Assembly: GCA_002366565.1 (NCBI GenBank)
Contig: DFBJ01000003.1
Span: forward strand, 248,001 to 312,000
Source: Bacteriovoracaceae bacterium UBA3083
GTDB lineage: Bacteria > Bdellovibrionota > Bacteriovoracia > Bacteriovoracales > Bacteriovoracaceae
DNA length: 64,000 bases
Reading direction: 5' to 3'
In this document: positions 50,774 to 59,147 of the stretch, one piece after another
Position numbering within the stretch: position 1 is the stretch's first letter
Layout: the number at the start of each line of letters is the position of its first letter
Program-made: the position numbers and the translations under genes
Notes under the pieces: model-generated
What the model was told of the DNA's origin: nothing
Database searches by the model: none
The model's input: only the letters and a program-made list of their open reading frames with translations

Positions 50774-53191
50774 TTATGCCGCAACAGGCGGTAATGTATT
50801 TTTATTTTGTTTTCGTTTTGGTTTGTCTGCTTTGTTCTTCCATCCTACAAGGGCAACTTCTAGAACTTCATCAATAGTCTTAACAGGAACAAAGTTTAGC
50901 TTCGCTCTATATTCTTCTGGAATATCAACTAAGTCTTTCTTATTCTTCCATGGAATGATGATTGTTTTAATATTCATTCTCATCGCAGCTAAGGCCTTTT
51001 CTTTTAGTCCACCAATTGGTAGAACTTTTCCTGTCAGAGTAATTTCCCCAGTCATTGCCACATCTTTTCTAATAGGCATATCTGTTAGAAGAGAGACAAT
51101 AGTTGTCGCTAGAGTAATACCAGCACTTGGTCCATCTTTTGGTGTTGCTCCTGCTGGTAGGTGAATGTGGATTTCATTCTCATCAAATGCACTTTCATCT
51201 ACATGTAGCTCTAGAGCTCTACTTCTTATATATCCAATTGCAGTTTGGGCAGACTCTTTCATTACATCACCAAGTTGACCTGTAAGAGTTAGACCCTTAC
51301 CTTTCATTTTTGTTGATTCGATATAAAGAATCTCTCCACCATGTGCTGTCCAGGCAAGACCTGTTGCAACACCAACTTCATCAAATTCCTTCTCGTCCTC
51401 TTTCGTATAGATTGGAGGTCCAAGTAGAGTTTCAACTTCGTTTGGAATAATTTGTGTTTTCGTTACTTCACCTTTTGCAATCTTTGTCGCTACTTTTCTA
51501 CATAGAGCGCCAATTCTTCTCTCAAGGTTTCTTAATCCTGCTTCAGATGTAAAATTCTTAATTACTGTTTGAACACCTTCATCTGTAAACTCAATGTGAT
51601 CATTAGTAATACCATTTTCCGTCATTTGTTTCGGGATAAGATATTTCTTAGTAATGGCAACTTTCTCTTCTTGTGTATATCCAGAAAGATTTAGTACTTC
51701 CATTCTATCTCTAAGAGGTCCTGGAATATTTTCTAGAACATTAGAAGTCGCTATAAACATTACATTTGATAGATCAAAAGGAACGTTTAGATAGTGATCT
51801 CTGAAATTCATATTTTGCTCAGGATCTAATACTTCTAGTAATGCACTTGAAGGATCACCCTTGAAGTCTCCACCTAGCTTATCCACTTCATCTAGTAGAA
51901 TAACAGGGTTATTTGTTTTTGCTTGCTTTAAGGCCTGAATAAATCTACCTGGCATTGATCCAACGTATGTTCTTCTATGACCTCTTATTTCAGCTTCATC
52001 TTTTACTCCACCAAGAGATATTCTTATAAATTCTCTTCCTGTTGCTTTAGCAATAGACTTTCCAAGAGAAGTTTTACCAACACCTGGAGGCCCAGAGAAA
52101 CAAAGTATAGGTCCTTTCATTTGACCTTCTTTTAGCTTTCTTACTGCAAGGTATTCTAATATTCTTTCTTTTACTTTTTTAAGGTCAAAGTGATCTTCAT
52201 CAAGAATTGCCTGAGCTTCTGCTAGATCATAAATCTCTTCTGAGCTTGCTGACCAAGGAAGGTCAGTTAGCCATTCAAGGTAAGATCTTAGAATGCTTGA
52301 CTCCGAAGAATCTGGATGCATTTTTTCAAGTCTAACAAGTTGCTTTGTCGCTTCTTTTTCAGCCTCTTCTGGCATTTTACAAGCAGCAATCTTATTTCTG
52401 AACTCTTCAAATTCATCTTCTGGCTGTTCTGCAGCCTCATCACCAAGCTCACTCTTAATGGCCTTGATTTGTTCTCTTAGAAAATATTCTTTTTGTGACT
52501 TATTAATTTCATCTTTTGCAACGTGCTTAATCTTCTGTTGCATTGCTAGAATCTCAAGCTCTCTAGAAAGAATATCATTAATCTTATGTAGTCTTTCTAT
52601 TGGGTCTAGAACTTCTAGAATCATTTGTGCTTCACCAACATGGAGATTTAGGTTGGAAGCAACTAGGTCTGCTAAGCGACCTGGGTCTTGAATATCTTCA
52701 AGTACCATTAAGATATCTGGAGAAAGAACTTTTCCAAGAGTAATTACTCTTTCAAGTTGCTCTCTAATATTTCTCATTAAAGCATTAACTGCAACGGCAC
52801 CAGACTCAACTGCAACATCTTCTACTTTTGCAACTTTTGTTACAAAGAATGGATCTGTTGAATCAAAATTAACAATACGAGCTTTTGAAAGACCTTGGAC
52901 TAGAATTTTAATTCTACCGTCAGGAAGCTTTCTCATTCTCATTATCATTGCCACTGTTCCAAGCTCAAATATTTCTGATGGCTCAGGTGCTTCAGCTGTA
53001 ATATCTTTTTGGCTCGCTAAAAGGATTAATCTATCCGTTTTATTTAGAGCATGTTCAACCGCCTGAATCGATGATTCTCTTCCCACGAATAGTGGAAGAA
53101 TCATAAATGGATAAACGACAATATCTCTAATCGGTAGGAGGGGAAGTTCCTCTTTGAACTCAATGTTATCGCCCTCGTAATTAGTAACCAT
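50774..53191 (-). CDS. lon: ATP-dependent Lon protease (second copy)
   Basis: The 805-aa canonical LonA begins with the substrate domain ELPLLPIRDIVVYPFMILPLFVGRE and has Walker A GPPGVGKTS and PVILLDEVDK. It ends with the Ser-Lys protease PKDGPSAGIT and GGLKEKALAAMR. The tail is Lys/Asn-rich. It lacks the basic insert of the first copy and is nearer to E. coli Lon. AAGGAG precedes the ATG. Two lon genes are known in some delta-type bacteria such as Myxococcus, where they have separate roles. Confidence 0.98.
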   Translation of the reverse strand: MVTNYEGDNIEFKEELPLLPIRDIVVYPFMILPLFVGRESSIQAVEHALNKTDRLILLASQKDITAEAPEPSEIFELGTVAMIMRMRKLPDGRIKILVQGLSKARIVNFDSTDPFFVTKVAKVEDVAVESGAVAVNALMRNIREQLERVITLGKVLSPDILMVLEDIQDPGRLADLVASNLNLHVGEAQMILEVLDPIERLHKINDILSRELEILAMQQKIKHVAKDEINKSQKEYFLREQIKAIKSELGDEAAEQPEDEFEEFRNKIAACKMPEEAEKEATKQLVRLEKMHPDSSESSILRSYLEWLTDLPWSASSEEIYDLAEAQAILDEDHFDLKKVKERILEYLAVRKLKEGQMKGPILCFSGPPGVGKTSLGKSIAKATGREFIRISLGGVKDEAEIRGHRRTYVGSMPGRFIQALKQAKTNNPVILLDEVDKLGGDFKGDPSSALLEVLDPEQNMNFRDHYLNVPFDLSNVMFIATSNVLENIPGPLRDRMEVLNLSGYTQEEKVAITKKYLIPKQMTENGITNDHIEFTDEGVQTVIKNFTSEAGLRNLERRIGALCRKVATKIAKGEVTKTQIIPNEVETLLGPPIYTKEDEKEFDEVGVATGLAWTAHGGEILYIESTKMKGKGLTLTGQLGDVMKESAQTAIGYIRSRALELHVDESAFDENEIHIHLPAGATPKDGPSAGITLATTIVSLLTDMPIRKDVAMTGEITLTGKVLPIGGLKEKALAAMRMNIKTIIIPWKNKKDLVDIPEEYRAKLNFVPVKTIDEVLEVALVGWKNKADKPKRKQNKNTLPPVAA

Positions 53192-53430
53192 ATATTCTCC
53201 TTCAGATGGTCTTTTTGTAACCTTACTTCTTTCACATAGGTCATCGGGAATATTTGTCTAAGTCTTTAAACTTTTTATAATCTTTGGTATATTTTTTTTG
53301 AATCATTTAAGTAACTTAGTCAGGTATTATCCAATAATAGGCTACTTAGATTCTGTATTAATGTGAATTGATCGGTTGTTTCAAATATGCGATCATTTCC
53401 CTCTTGTTTTATTATAGTTAAAGGATGTTT

Positions 53431-54831
53431 ATGAAATATGAAGTTGGTACGGTAATTCTTTCCGCAGGGGCAGGAACTCGAATGAATTTAAGTCTTCCTA
53501 AGCCATTGGCTCCTTTTCTAGGTAAGTGCCTTGTTGATTACCCTCTGAGTCAAAGTATAAAGATGATGAATATTGTGGCCAAGGAAAAGTCATTTACTGG
53601 GTTAGTTACTGGTCACGGTAAAGAATTAGTTGAAGACTATATTAATGAAAATTATAAAAATCATAAGATTTCATATGCATTTCAAGCAGAACAGCTTGGT
53701 ACCGCTCATGCACTAAAGTGTTACTTCGATCAAATAGAAGACGCTAGAAACTGTGAATATACACTGGTTATGTGTGCCGATACACCTCTAATAGAAAGTG
53801 ATTCACTAGAGCTTCTATATAATGAGATAAAATCAAATAACCTTGACGGTGTAGCAGCAACTTTTAAAGTGGATAATCCAAAAGGTTACGGAAGAATTAT
53901 TAGGTCTAAATCTAAAGGCTTTCATATTGTTGAAGAGAAGGATGCTAATGAAGAAGAGAGACAAGTTCTAGAGGTAAACTCTGGAATGTATGTTTTAAAA
54001 ACATCATTTATCCTAGATCACCTTTACTCAATAGGATCTGAGAATAAGTCAGGGGAGTTTTATCTGACAGACCTATTTAAGGATGACTTCAATGTTTCAC
54101 CTATATTGTTTGAGAATCCTTCTTCTTTTATAGGGGTAAATAACCTAGAGCAATTAGAGAGATCTGAAATCTTAATGAGAAAGAGAATTATTTCTTCTTT
54201 AAGAGAAAAAGGCGTTCGCTTTGTTGATTCTAGGCATACTTACGTTAATACAGACAATATTGGAGAAAGAACTTTTATTCATCCAAATGTTTCAATAGAC
54301 CATCAAAGTATCATTGGAAAGAATGTAACAATTGAGCCTGGTTCAATTATTATAAACTCAACGATTGAAGATGGAGTGACAGTTAAGGCGTATTCACACT
54401 TAGAGGAAGTTACACTTAGATCTAAATCTGTTGTTGGTCCATACGCTAGACTAAGACCTGGTGCAGATATTGGGGAAGAGTCGAAAATTGGAAACTTTGT
54501 AGAGATCAAGAAATCTAAGCTTGATCGTGGAGTGAAGGTATCCCACCTTAGTTATGTTGGGGATGCTGAAATCGGCGAAGAAACTAATATTGGGTGTGGT
54601 TTTATTACTTGTAACTATGATGGAGCAAATAAGCATAAAACAAAAATTGGAAAAAAGAGCTTTATTGGCTCTGATTCACAGACTATAGCTCCAGTTAATA
54701 TTGGTGATGAGTGTTTTGTGGCCAGTGGTTCTACCGTTACTCATGATATGAATGATGGAAGTTTTGCTATTTCTCGATCAAAACAGGTTACAAAAGAAGC
54801 TATGGCCAAAAGATTTCTTAAATCTAAATAG
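53431..54831 (+). CDS. glmU: bifunctional GlmU (GlcN-1-P acetyltransferase / UDP-GlcNAc pyrophosphorylase)
   Basis: The 466-aa GlmU has the N-terminal uridyltransferase motif ILSAGAGTRMNLSLPKPLAPF, where G-x-G-T-R-M and the Lys are kept, and QAEQLGTAHA. The C-terminal left-handed beta-helix contains repeated hexapeptides (IGKNVTIEPGSIIINSTIEDGV and later) with the acetyltransferase His in VSHLSYVGD. It makes UDP-GlcNAc for peptidoglycan and lipopolysaccharide. Start at the second ATG, because AAAGG is directly adjacent to the first. glmS follows. Confidence 0.95.
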   Translation: MKYEVGTVILSAGAGTRMNLSLPKPLAPFLGKCLVDYPLSQSIKMMNIVAKEKSFTGLVTGHGKELVEDYINENYKNHKISYAFQAEQLGTAHALKCYFDQIEDARNCEYTLVMCADTPLIESDSLELLYNEIKSNNLDGVAATFKVDNPKGYGRIIRSKSKGFHIVEEKDANEEERQVLEVNSGMYVLKTSFILDHLYSIGSENKSGEFYLTDLFKDDFNVSPILFENPSSFIGVNNLEQLERSEILMRKRIISSLREKGVRFVDSRHTYVNTDNIGERTFIHPNVSIDHQSIIGKNVTIEPGSIIINSTIEDGVTVKAYSHLEEVTLRSKSVVGPYARLRPGADIGEESKIGNFVEIKKSKLDRGVKVSHLSYVGDAEIGEETNIGCGFITCNYDGANKHKTKIGKKSFIGSDSQTIAPVNIGDECFVASGSTVTHDMNDGSFAISRSKQVTKEAMAKRFLKSK

Positions 54832-54849
54832 AAATACTATAAATAATAT

Positions 54850-54882
54850 CCCTGTAAAGACATTTAGAGCTTCTTTACAGGG
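54850..54882 (+). repeat. 11-bp inverted repeat between glmU and glmS
   Basis: CCCTGTAAAGA (54850-54860) and TCTTTACAGGG (54872-54882) pair perfectly around an 11-nt loop. No T run follows, so it may be a 3'-end or regulatory hairpin of glmU. A promoter for glmS lies after it. Confidence 0.6.
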
Positions 54883-54891
54883 CGTTCCTTA

Positions 54892-54920
54892 TTGGAAAAC
54901 TCTATTCTAAATGCTATCTT
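54892..54920 (+). promoter_or_regulatory. candidate glmS promoter
   Basis: TTGGAA (54892-54897) and TATCTT (54915-54920) are 17 bp apart, each 4/6. Confidence 0.4.
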
Positions 54921-54967
54921 CTACAATTATCATTGAGTAATTTTTTTTGGGTGACCAGGAGATATAT

Positions 54968-56791
54968 ATGTGTGGAATTGTAGGCCATATTGGGCCAAAA
55001 GATTCAGTCGAAATTGTACTAGAGGGATTAAGTAGACTTGAGTACAGAGGCTATGACTCTGCTGGTGTAAGTTTTATTGACGAGAACGATAGTCTTCAAA
55101 TTTATAAGAAAAGTGGAAAACTAGAGAATTTAAAAGGTCTTTTAAAAGATAAAGATTATAAGGCAAGAATGTGTATCGGTCATACAAGATGGGCCACACA
55201 TGGAGAAGTTAACGATGTTAACTCTCATCCTCATATGAAAGATCATATTTCAATTGTTCATAATGGAATTATTGAAAATGCTTCAAGTCTTAGAAAAGAG
55301 CTAGCAGCAGAAGGTTATGATTTTAAGTCTGAAACAGACTCTGAAGTTTTTCTTGCTCTAATTACAAGAGAGCTTGCAGCTGGAAAAGAATTTAAGCAGG
55401 CCATGCTTGATAGCTTTAAGCTTGTTGAAGGTCATTCAGCCTTTGTTGTTTTAAACGAGAATGTTTTAGAGATTATGTCGATCAAGAAGGGAGCTCCTCT
55501 AGTTTGCGGTATTAATACTGTTGATTCTGAAGCATTTGTTTCTTCTGATCCATATGCATTAGCGGGTATGGCATCTCAGTTATACTTCCCAGCTGATAAT
55601 GTTCTTTGTCACTTAAGTGCAAAAAACAAGAATTTAATTAACTTCTATGATTCAGAAGGAAACCCTACTGATGACTTTATGTCTAAGAAACAAGACATGT
55701 CAGTAGGACCAACAGATAAAGGTCAATTTGAGCACTTCATGTTAAAAGAGATACATGAGCAGCCAGAGCTTATTAGATCTTTAACACAGTTTTACTTTCA
55801 CGGTGAAGGGTTAGAGAGCCTAAAGAAAGCTGGAGAGTTTGTTCCAAGCAAGTTTCATATTTCTGCTTGTGGTACAGCTTACTATGCAGGTTTATTAGTT
55901 AGAGACTTTCTTGAAATGTATAATAAAATACCTTGCTCGCCAGAACTTGCAAGTGAGTTTAGATATAGAAATCCATTACTTCAAAAAGGGGAAAGTGGAC
56001 TATTCATTTCTCAATCAGGTGAAACTGCAGATACATTAGCTGCGCAAGAGCTATGTACTAATAGTGAATTAAAAACTCTTTCAATAGTGAATGTTGATGG
56101 ATCTACTTTATTTAGAAATTGCGATAATAATCTTTTAATTAGAGCAGGAATAGAAATCGGTGTGGCATCAACTAAGGCCTTCACTCAGCAGGCCCTAACG
56201 GGAAGGCTTCTTTCTCTTGCTCTTACTAAAGAGTTAAACGATGAGGCTTCTAGAGTTAAGTTAACAGCTAAGTTTTCTCTACTCGCTGAAAAAATAGATC
56301 ATTTAATTTCAAGATCAGAAGAAATTAAAGTTATTGCTGAGTCTATTCATAACCATAAAGGTTTCTTCTATACAGGTAGAGGTGTTTACTTCCCTGTGGC
56401 ACTAGAGGGTGCATTAAAGCTAAAAGAAATCGCTTATGTTCATGCTGAAGGTTATGCCGCAGGTGAGCTTAAGCACGGTCCAATAGCTATGATCGATGAA
56501 GATATGGTTAATGTTGCACTCGTTGGGCCAGAGCTATTTGAAAAAACGGTATCAAATATTCAAGAGATCAAAGCAAGAAAGGGAGTAATCCTCTCTATTG
56601 GACCTAAAGATAATGAGGAGTTAGCGGAGCTTTCTGATTATTATTTTGGAATTGACTTTGATGGACTTGATGAGCTGTCACCAATATATATCAATATTGT
56701 GAACCAACTTCTTGCATATTACATTGCAAAATATAAGGGAACAGATATTGATAAGCCTAGAAACTTAGCAAAATCAGTAACGGTAGAATAA
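54968..56791 (+). CDS. glmS: glutamine-fructose-6-phosphate aminotransferase
   Basis: The 607-aa GlmS begins Met-Cys-Gly-Ile-Val-Gly, so the Cys becomes the N-terminal nucleophile of the glutaminase. An earlier TTG at 54947 would hide it, and AGGAG fits the ATG at 54968. HTRWATHG and HNGIIEN belong to the glutaminase domain. Two SIS domains follow with SACGTAYYA, SQSGETADT and ASTKAFTQQ, and it ends PRNLAKSVTVE. It makes glucosamine-6-phosphate, the first step toward UDP-GlcNAc, next to glmU. Confidence 0.97.
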   Translation: MCGIVGHIGPKDSVEIVLEGLSRLEYRGYDSAGVSFIDENDSLQIYKKSGKLENLKGLLKDKDYKARMCIGHTRWATHGEVNDVNSHPHMKDHISIVHNGIIENASSLRKELAAEGYDFKSETDSEVFLALITRELAAGKEFKQAMLDSFKLVEGHSAFVVLNENVLEIMSIKKGAPLVCGINTVDSEAFVSSDPYALAGMASQLYFPADNVLCHLSAKNKNLINFYDSEGNPTDDFMSKKQDMSVGPTDKGQFEHFMLKEIHEQPELIRSLTQFYFHGEGLESLKKAGEFVPSKFHISACGTAYYAGLLVRDFLEMYNKIPCSPELASEFRYRNPLLQKGESGLFISQSGETADTLAAQELCTNSELKTLSIVNVDGSTLFRNCDNNLLIRAGIEIGVASTKAFTQQALTGRLLSLALTKELNDEASRVKLTAKFSLLAEKIDHLISRSEEIKVIAESIHNHKGFFYTGRGVYFPVALEGALKLKEIAYVHAEGYAAGELKHGPIAMIDEDMVNVALVGPELFEKTVSNIQEIKARKGVILSIGPKDNEELAELSDYYFGIDFDGLDELSPIYINIVNQLLAYYIAKYKGTDIDKPRNLAKSVTVE

Positions 56792-56792
56792 A

Positions 56793-59051
56793 ATGGATTT
56801 AAGTGGATTAAACGAGCAACAAAGAAAAGCAGTTTTAAGAACTGATGGGCCAGTGATGATTTTAGCTGGTGCAGGATCAGGTAAAACTAAGACTCTAGTG
56901 ACTAGAATATCTTACCTTTTAGAAGAGTTGCACGTTAGTCCATTTCAAGTTTTGGCCTTAACGTTTTCTAATAAAGCCGCGAGAGAAATGCGCGAACGTA
57001 TTAGTACAATGGTTGAAGCCGATATTGGGGCCCTTCAGATAACTACATTTCATGCATTCTGTGCAAGAATTTTAAGAAGTGAAGCAAATTACTTAGGGCT
57101 TTCAAAGAACTTCACAATCTACGATACATCAGAACAAAAGGCCGTAGCGAAAGCTATTCTTGGTAGACACGGAATATCGACAAAAGAAACTTCTCCATTT
57201 GAAATCCTCTATTATATGGATAATTTGAAAAATCATGGACACTATCCAGGAAGAGATATCTCTGAGTGTGACTATGAAATAGATGAGAGTGATTCGTTTT
57301 TTACTTTTTACCAAGAGTACGAGGCTGAACTCCATAAGGCGAATGCTGTCGATTTTGGAAGTCTAATCACTGGAGTTATTCAATTATTTGAAAAATTTCC
57401 AGATGTACTCAAGCGCTATCAAGAGAGATTTAAGTATCTTCTCGTAGATGAGTATCAAGATACGAATAGGGCCCAGTTTGAATTAGTGAGAATGCTGAGT
57501 GAGAAAACTAGAAATGTTTGCGTAGTTGGTGATGAGGATCAGTCTATTTATTCTTGGCGTGGTGCTGATATAAGAAATATCTTAGATTTTGAAGAGATAT
57601 TTTCAGATGCTAAAATCTTAAAGCTAGAACAAAATTATAGATCTAGTAAAAATATTATTGAAGCTGCCACTCATGTCATAGCGAGAAACTCTCAACGAAA
57701 AGGTAAAGACATGTGGACTGAAAATCCACATGGTGAAGATATTGAAATTATCGAATGCTTCAACGATAAGAAAGAAGCAGAGTTTGTTGCAGAGAAAATT
57801 TTAAAACTTTCAAGAGAAGGCCATCCACATAAAGAAATGGCAATTTTCTATAGAACTAATACTCAGTCTCGTTTGATTGAGGATTATTTAAGAAAAAGTA
57901 ATATTCCATACAGAGTTGTTGGTGGAGTAAAGTTCTATGAGAGAAAAGAGATTAAAGATTTAATTGCTTATATTAGAGTCGTTGTTAATGAAAAAGACTC
58001 CTTAGCATTAAGTAGAATAATAAATGTTCCAGCAAGAGGGATTGGAGCGACAACTCTTCGTAAATTAGAAAATGAAGCGGTTACAAATAATTGCTCTCTT
58101 TGGGAGATGCTAGATACAGTTGTATCAAGCCCTGAAGATTTTAAGCACATTAGACTTTCTGCTAAAGTAAAGTCTGCTCTAAATCACCTGGTGACTCTTA
58201 TAAATGAGGTTAGAGTATCTGTCGATTCAGTAGCTCCTAGCTCGTTATATGAAAAGCTTCTACACGAGTCTGGATATTGGGAGTTTTTAAAGTCGAGTAA
58301 AGATTATGAATCTCAAGCAAGAATGGAAAACCTTGAAGAATTTCAAAGTGCCATTGTTCAGTATGAAGAATCAAATAAGAATCCTACACTATTAAATTTC
58401 CTTGAAACAATTACTTTAGATACAACGACTAAGTCTGAAGGTGAGGAAGAGTCAAATACGGGAGAAGTATCTCTGATGACAATTCACGGGGCTAAAGGTC
58501 TTGAGTTTCTTTATGTATTTGTAACTGGAGCAGAGGAAAATATATTTCCAAGTTATAAAAGTCTTGAAAATGGTGATACTGCAATTGAAGAGGAGAGAAG
58601 ACTCTTTTATGTTGCCATGACTAGAGCGATGGAAAAGCTCTATATTACTTTTGCTCAAGGTCGAATGTTATTTGGGCAGTTAAGATTTAATGGACCTAGT
58701 AGGTTCTTGAATGAGATACCTGAGAAGTACTACCTATGGAAAAAGCCTAGCGGTGGAACAATGACGTCCGGATCTTCTTGGAATAACAACAGCAGTGAAG
58801 GCTTTGATGACTTTAATCAAGATCAATCATTTGAAGATGAGGCAGTATTTCAAGTAGCTTCTTATGAAGATAAAAACAATGCTCCTAAGCCAAAGTTCCC
58901 TAAAGGTGTGGCCATCATTCACTCATTATATGGACAAGGTATTGTTCTAGAGTCCAGTGGTTTTGGTCCAGAAGAGAAGGTATCAATTAAGTTTTCTGAT
59001 GGTGCTCGCAAGAAATTCTTAGTGAAGTTTGCTCCTCTCGTTCTCGCTTAG
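56793..59051 (+). CDS. pcrA: UvrD/PcrA-type superfamily 1 DNA helicase
   Basis: The 752-aa UvrD-like helicase has Walker A ILAGAGSGKTKTL, LTFSNKAAREM, YLLVDEYQDTN, VGDEDQSIYSWRGA, QNYRSS and the C-terminal VSLMTIHGAKGLEF and ALSRIINVPARGIG. The end has a Tudor-like C-terminal domain (KGVAIIHSLYGQGIVLESSG), seen in PcrA. It acts in repair and replication restart. One base separates it from glmS. Confidence 0.93.
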   Translation: MDLSGLNEQQRKAVLRTDGPVMILAGAGSGKTKTLVTRISYLLEELHVSPFQVLALTFSNKAAREMRERISTMVEADIGALQITTFHAFCARILRSEANYLGLSKNFTIYDTSEQKAVAKAILGRHGISTKETSPFEILYYMDNLKNHGHYPGRDISECDYEIDESDSFFTFYQEYEAELHKANAVDFGSLITGVIQLFEKFPDVLKRYQERFKYLLVDEYQDTNRAQFELVRMLSEKTRNVCVVGDEDQSIYSWRGADIRNILDFEEIFSDAKILKLEQNYRSSKNIIEAATHVIARNSQRKGKDMWTENPHGEDIEIIECFNDKKEAEFVAEKILKLSREGHPHKEMAIFYRTNTQSRLIEDYLRKSNIPYRVVGGVKFYERKEIKDLIAYIRVVVNEKDSLALSRIINVPARGIGATTLRKLENEAVTNNCSLWEMLDTVVSSPEDFKHIRLSAKVKSALNHLVTLINEVRVSVDSVAPSSLYEKLLHESGYWEFLKSSKDYESQARMENLEEFQSAIVQYEESNKNPTLLNFLETITLDTTTKSEGEEESNTGEVSLMTIHGAKGLEFLYVFVTGAEENIFPSYKSLENGDTAIEEERRLFYVAMTRAMEKLYITFAQGRMLFGQLRFNGPSRFLNEIPEKYYLWKKPSGGTMTSGSSWNNNSSEGFDDFNQDQSFEDEAVFQVASYEDKNNAPKPKFPKGVAIIHSLYGQGIVLESSGFGPEEKVSIKFSDGARKKFLVKFAPLVLA

Positions 59052-59086
59052 TACTGATTCCCTTTAGTCAGGTACATCATTAGTGT

Positions 59087-59115
59087 TTGACCCAGTCGCT
59101 GTAAATTGTGATAAT
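59087..59115 (+). promoter_or_regulatory. sigma-70 promoter for the asmA-like gene
   Basis: TTGACC (59087-59092) and GATAAT (59110-59115) are 17 bp apart, each 5/6 to consensus. The ATG is about 32 nt further on. Confidence 0.65.
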
Positions 59116-59147
59116 GACTTCTAGCAAAACTCAAAAGGATTTGAAGC

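Noticed and set aside
52293..52691. 132-codon plus-strand ORF opposite lon
   Set aside because: Ser/Cys/Ile-rich reverse image of conserved Lon coding sequence; no start signals.
54832..54967. glmS ribozyme or riboswitch
   Set aside because: The gap is only 136 bp, has one simple hairpin and lacks a ribozyme core; that element is typical of Gram-positives.
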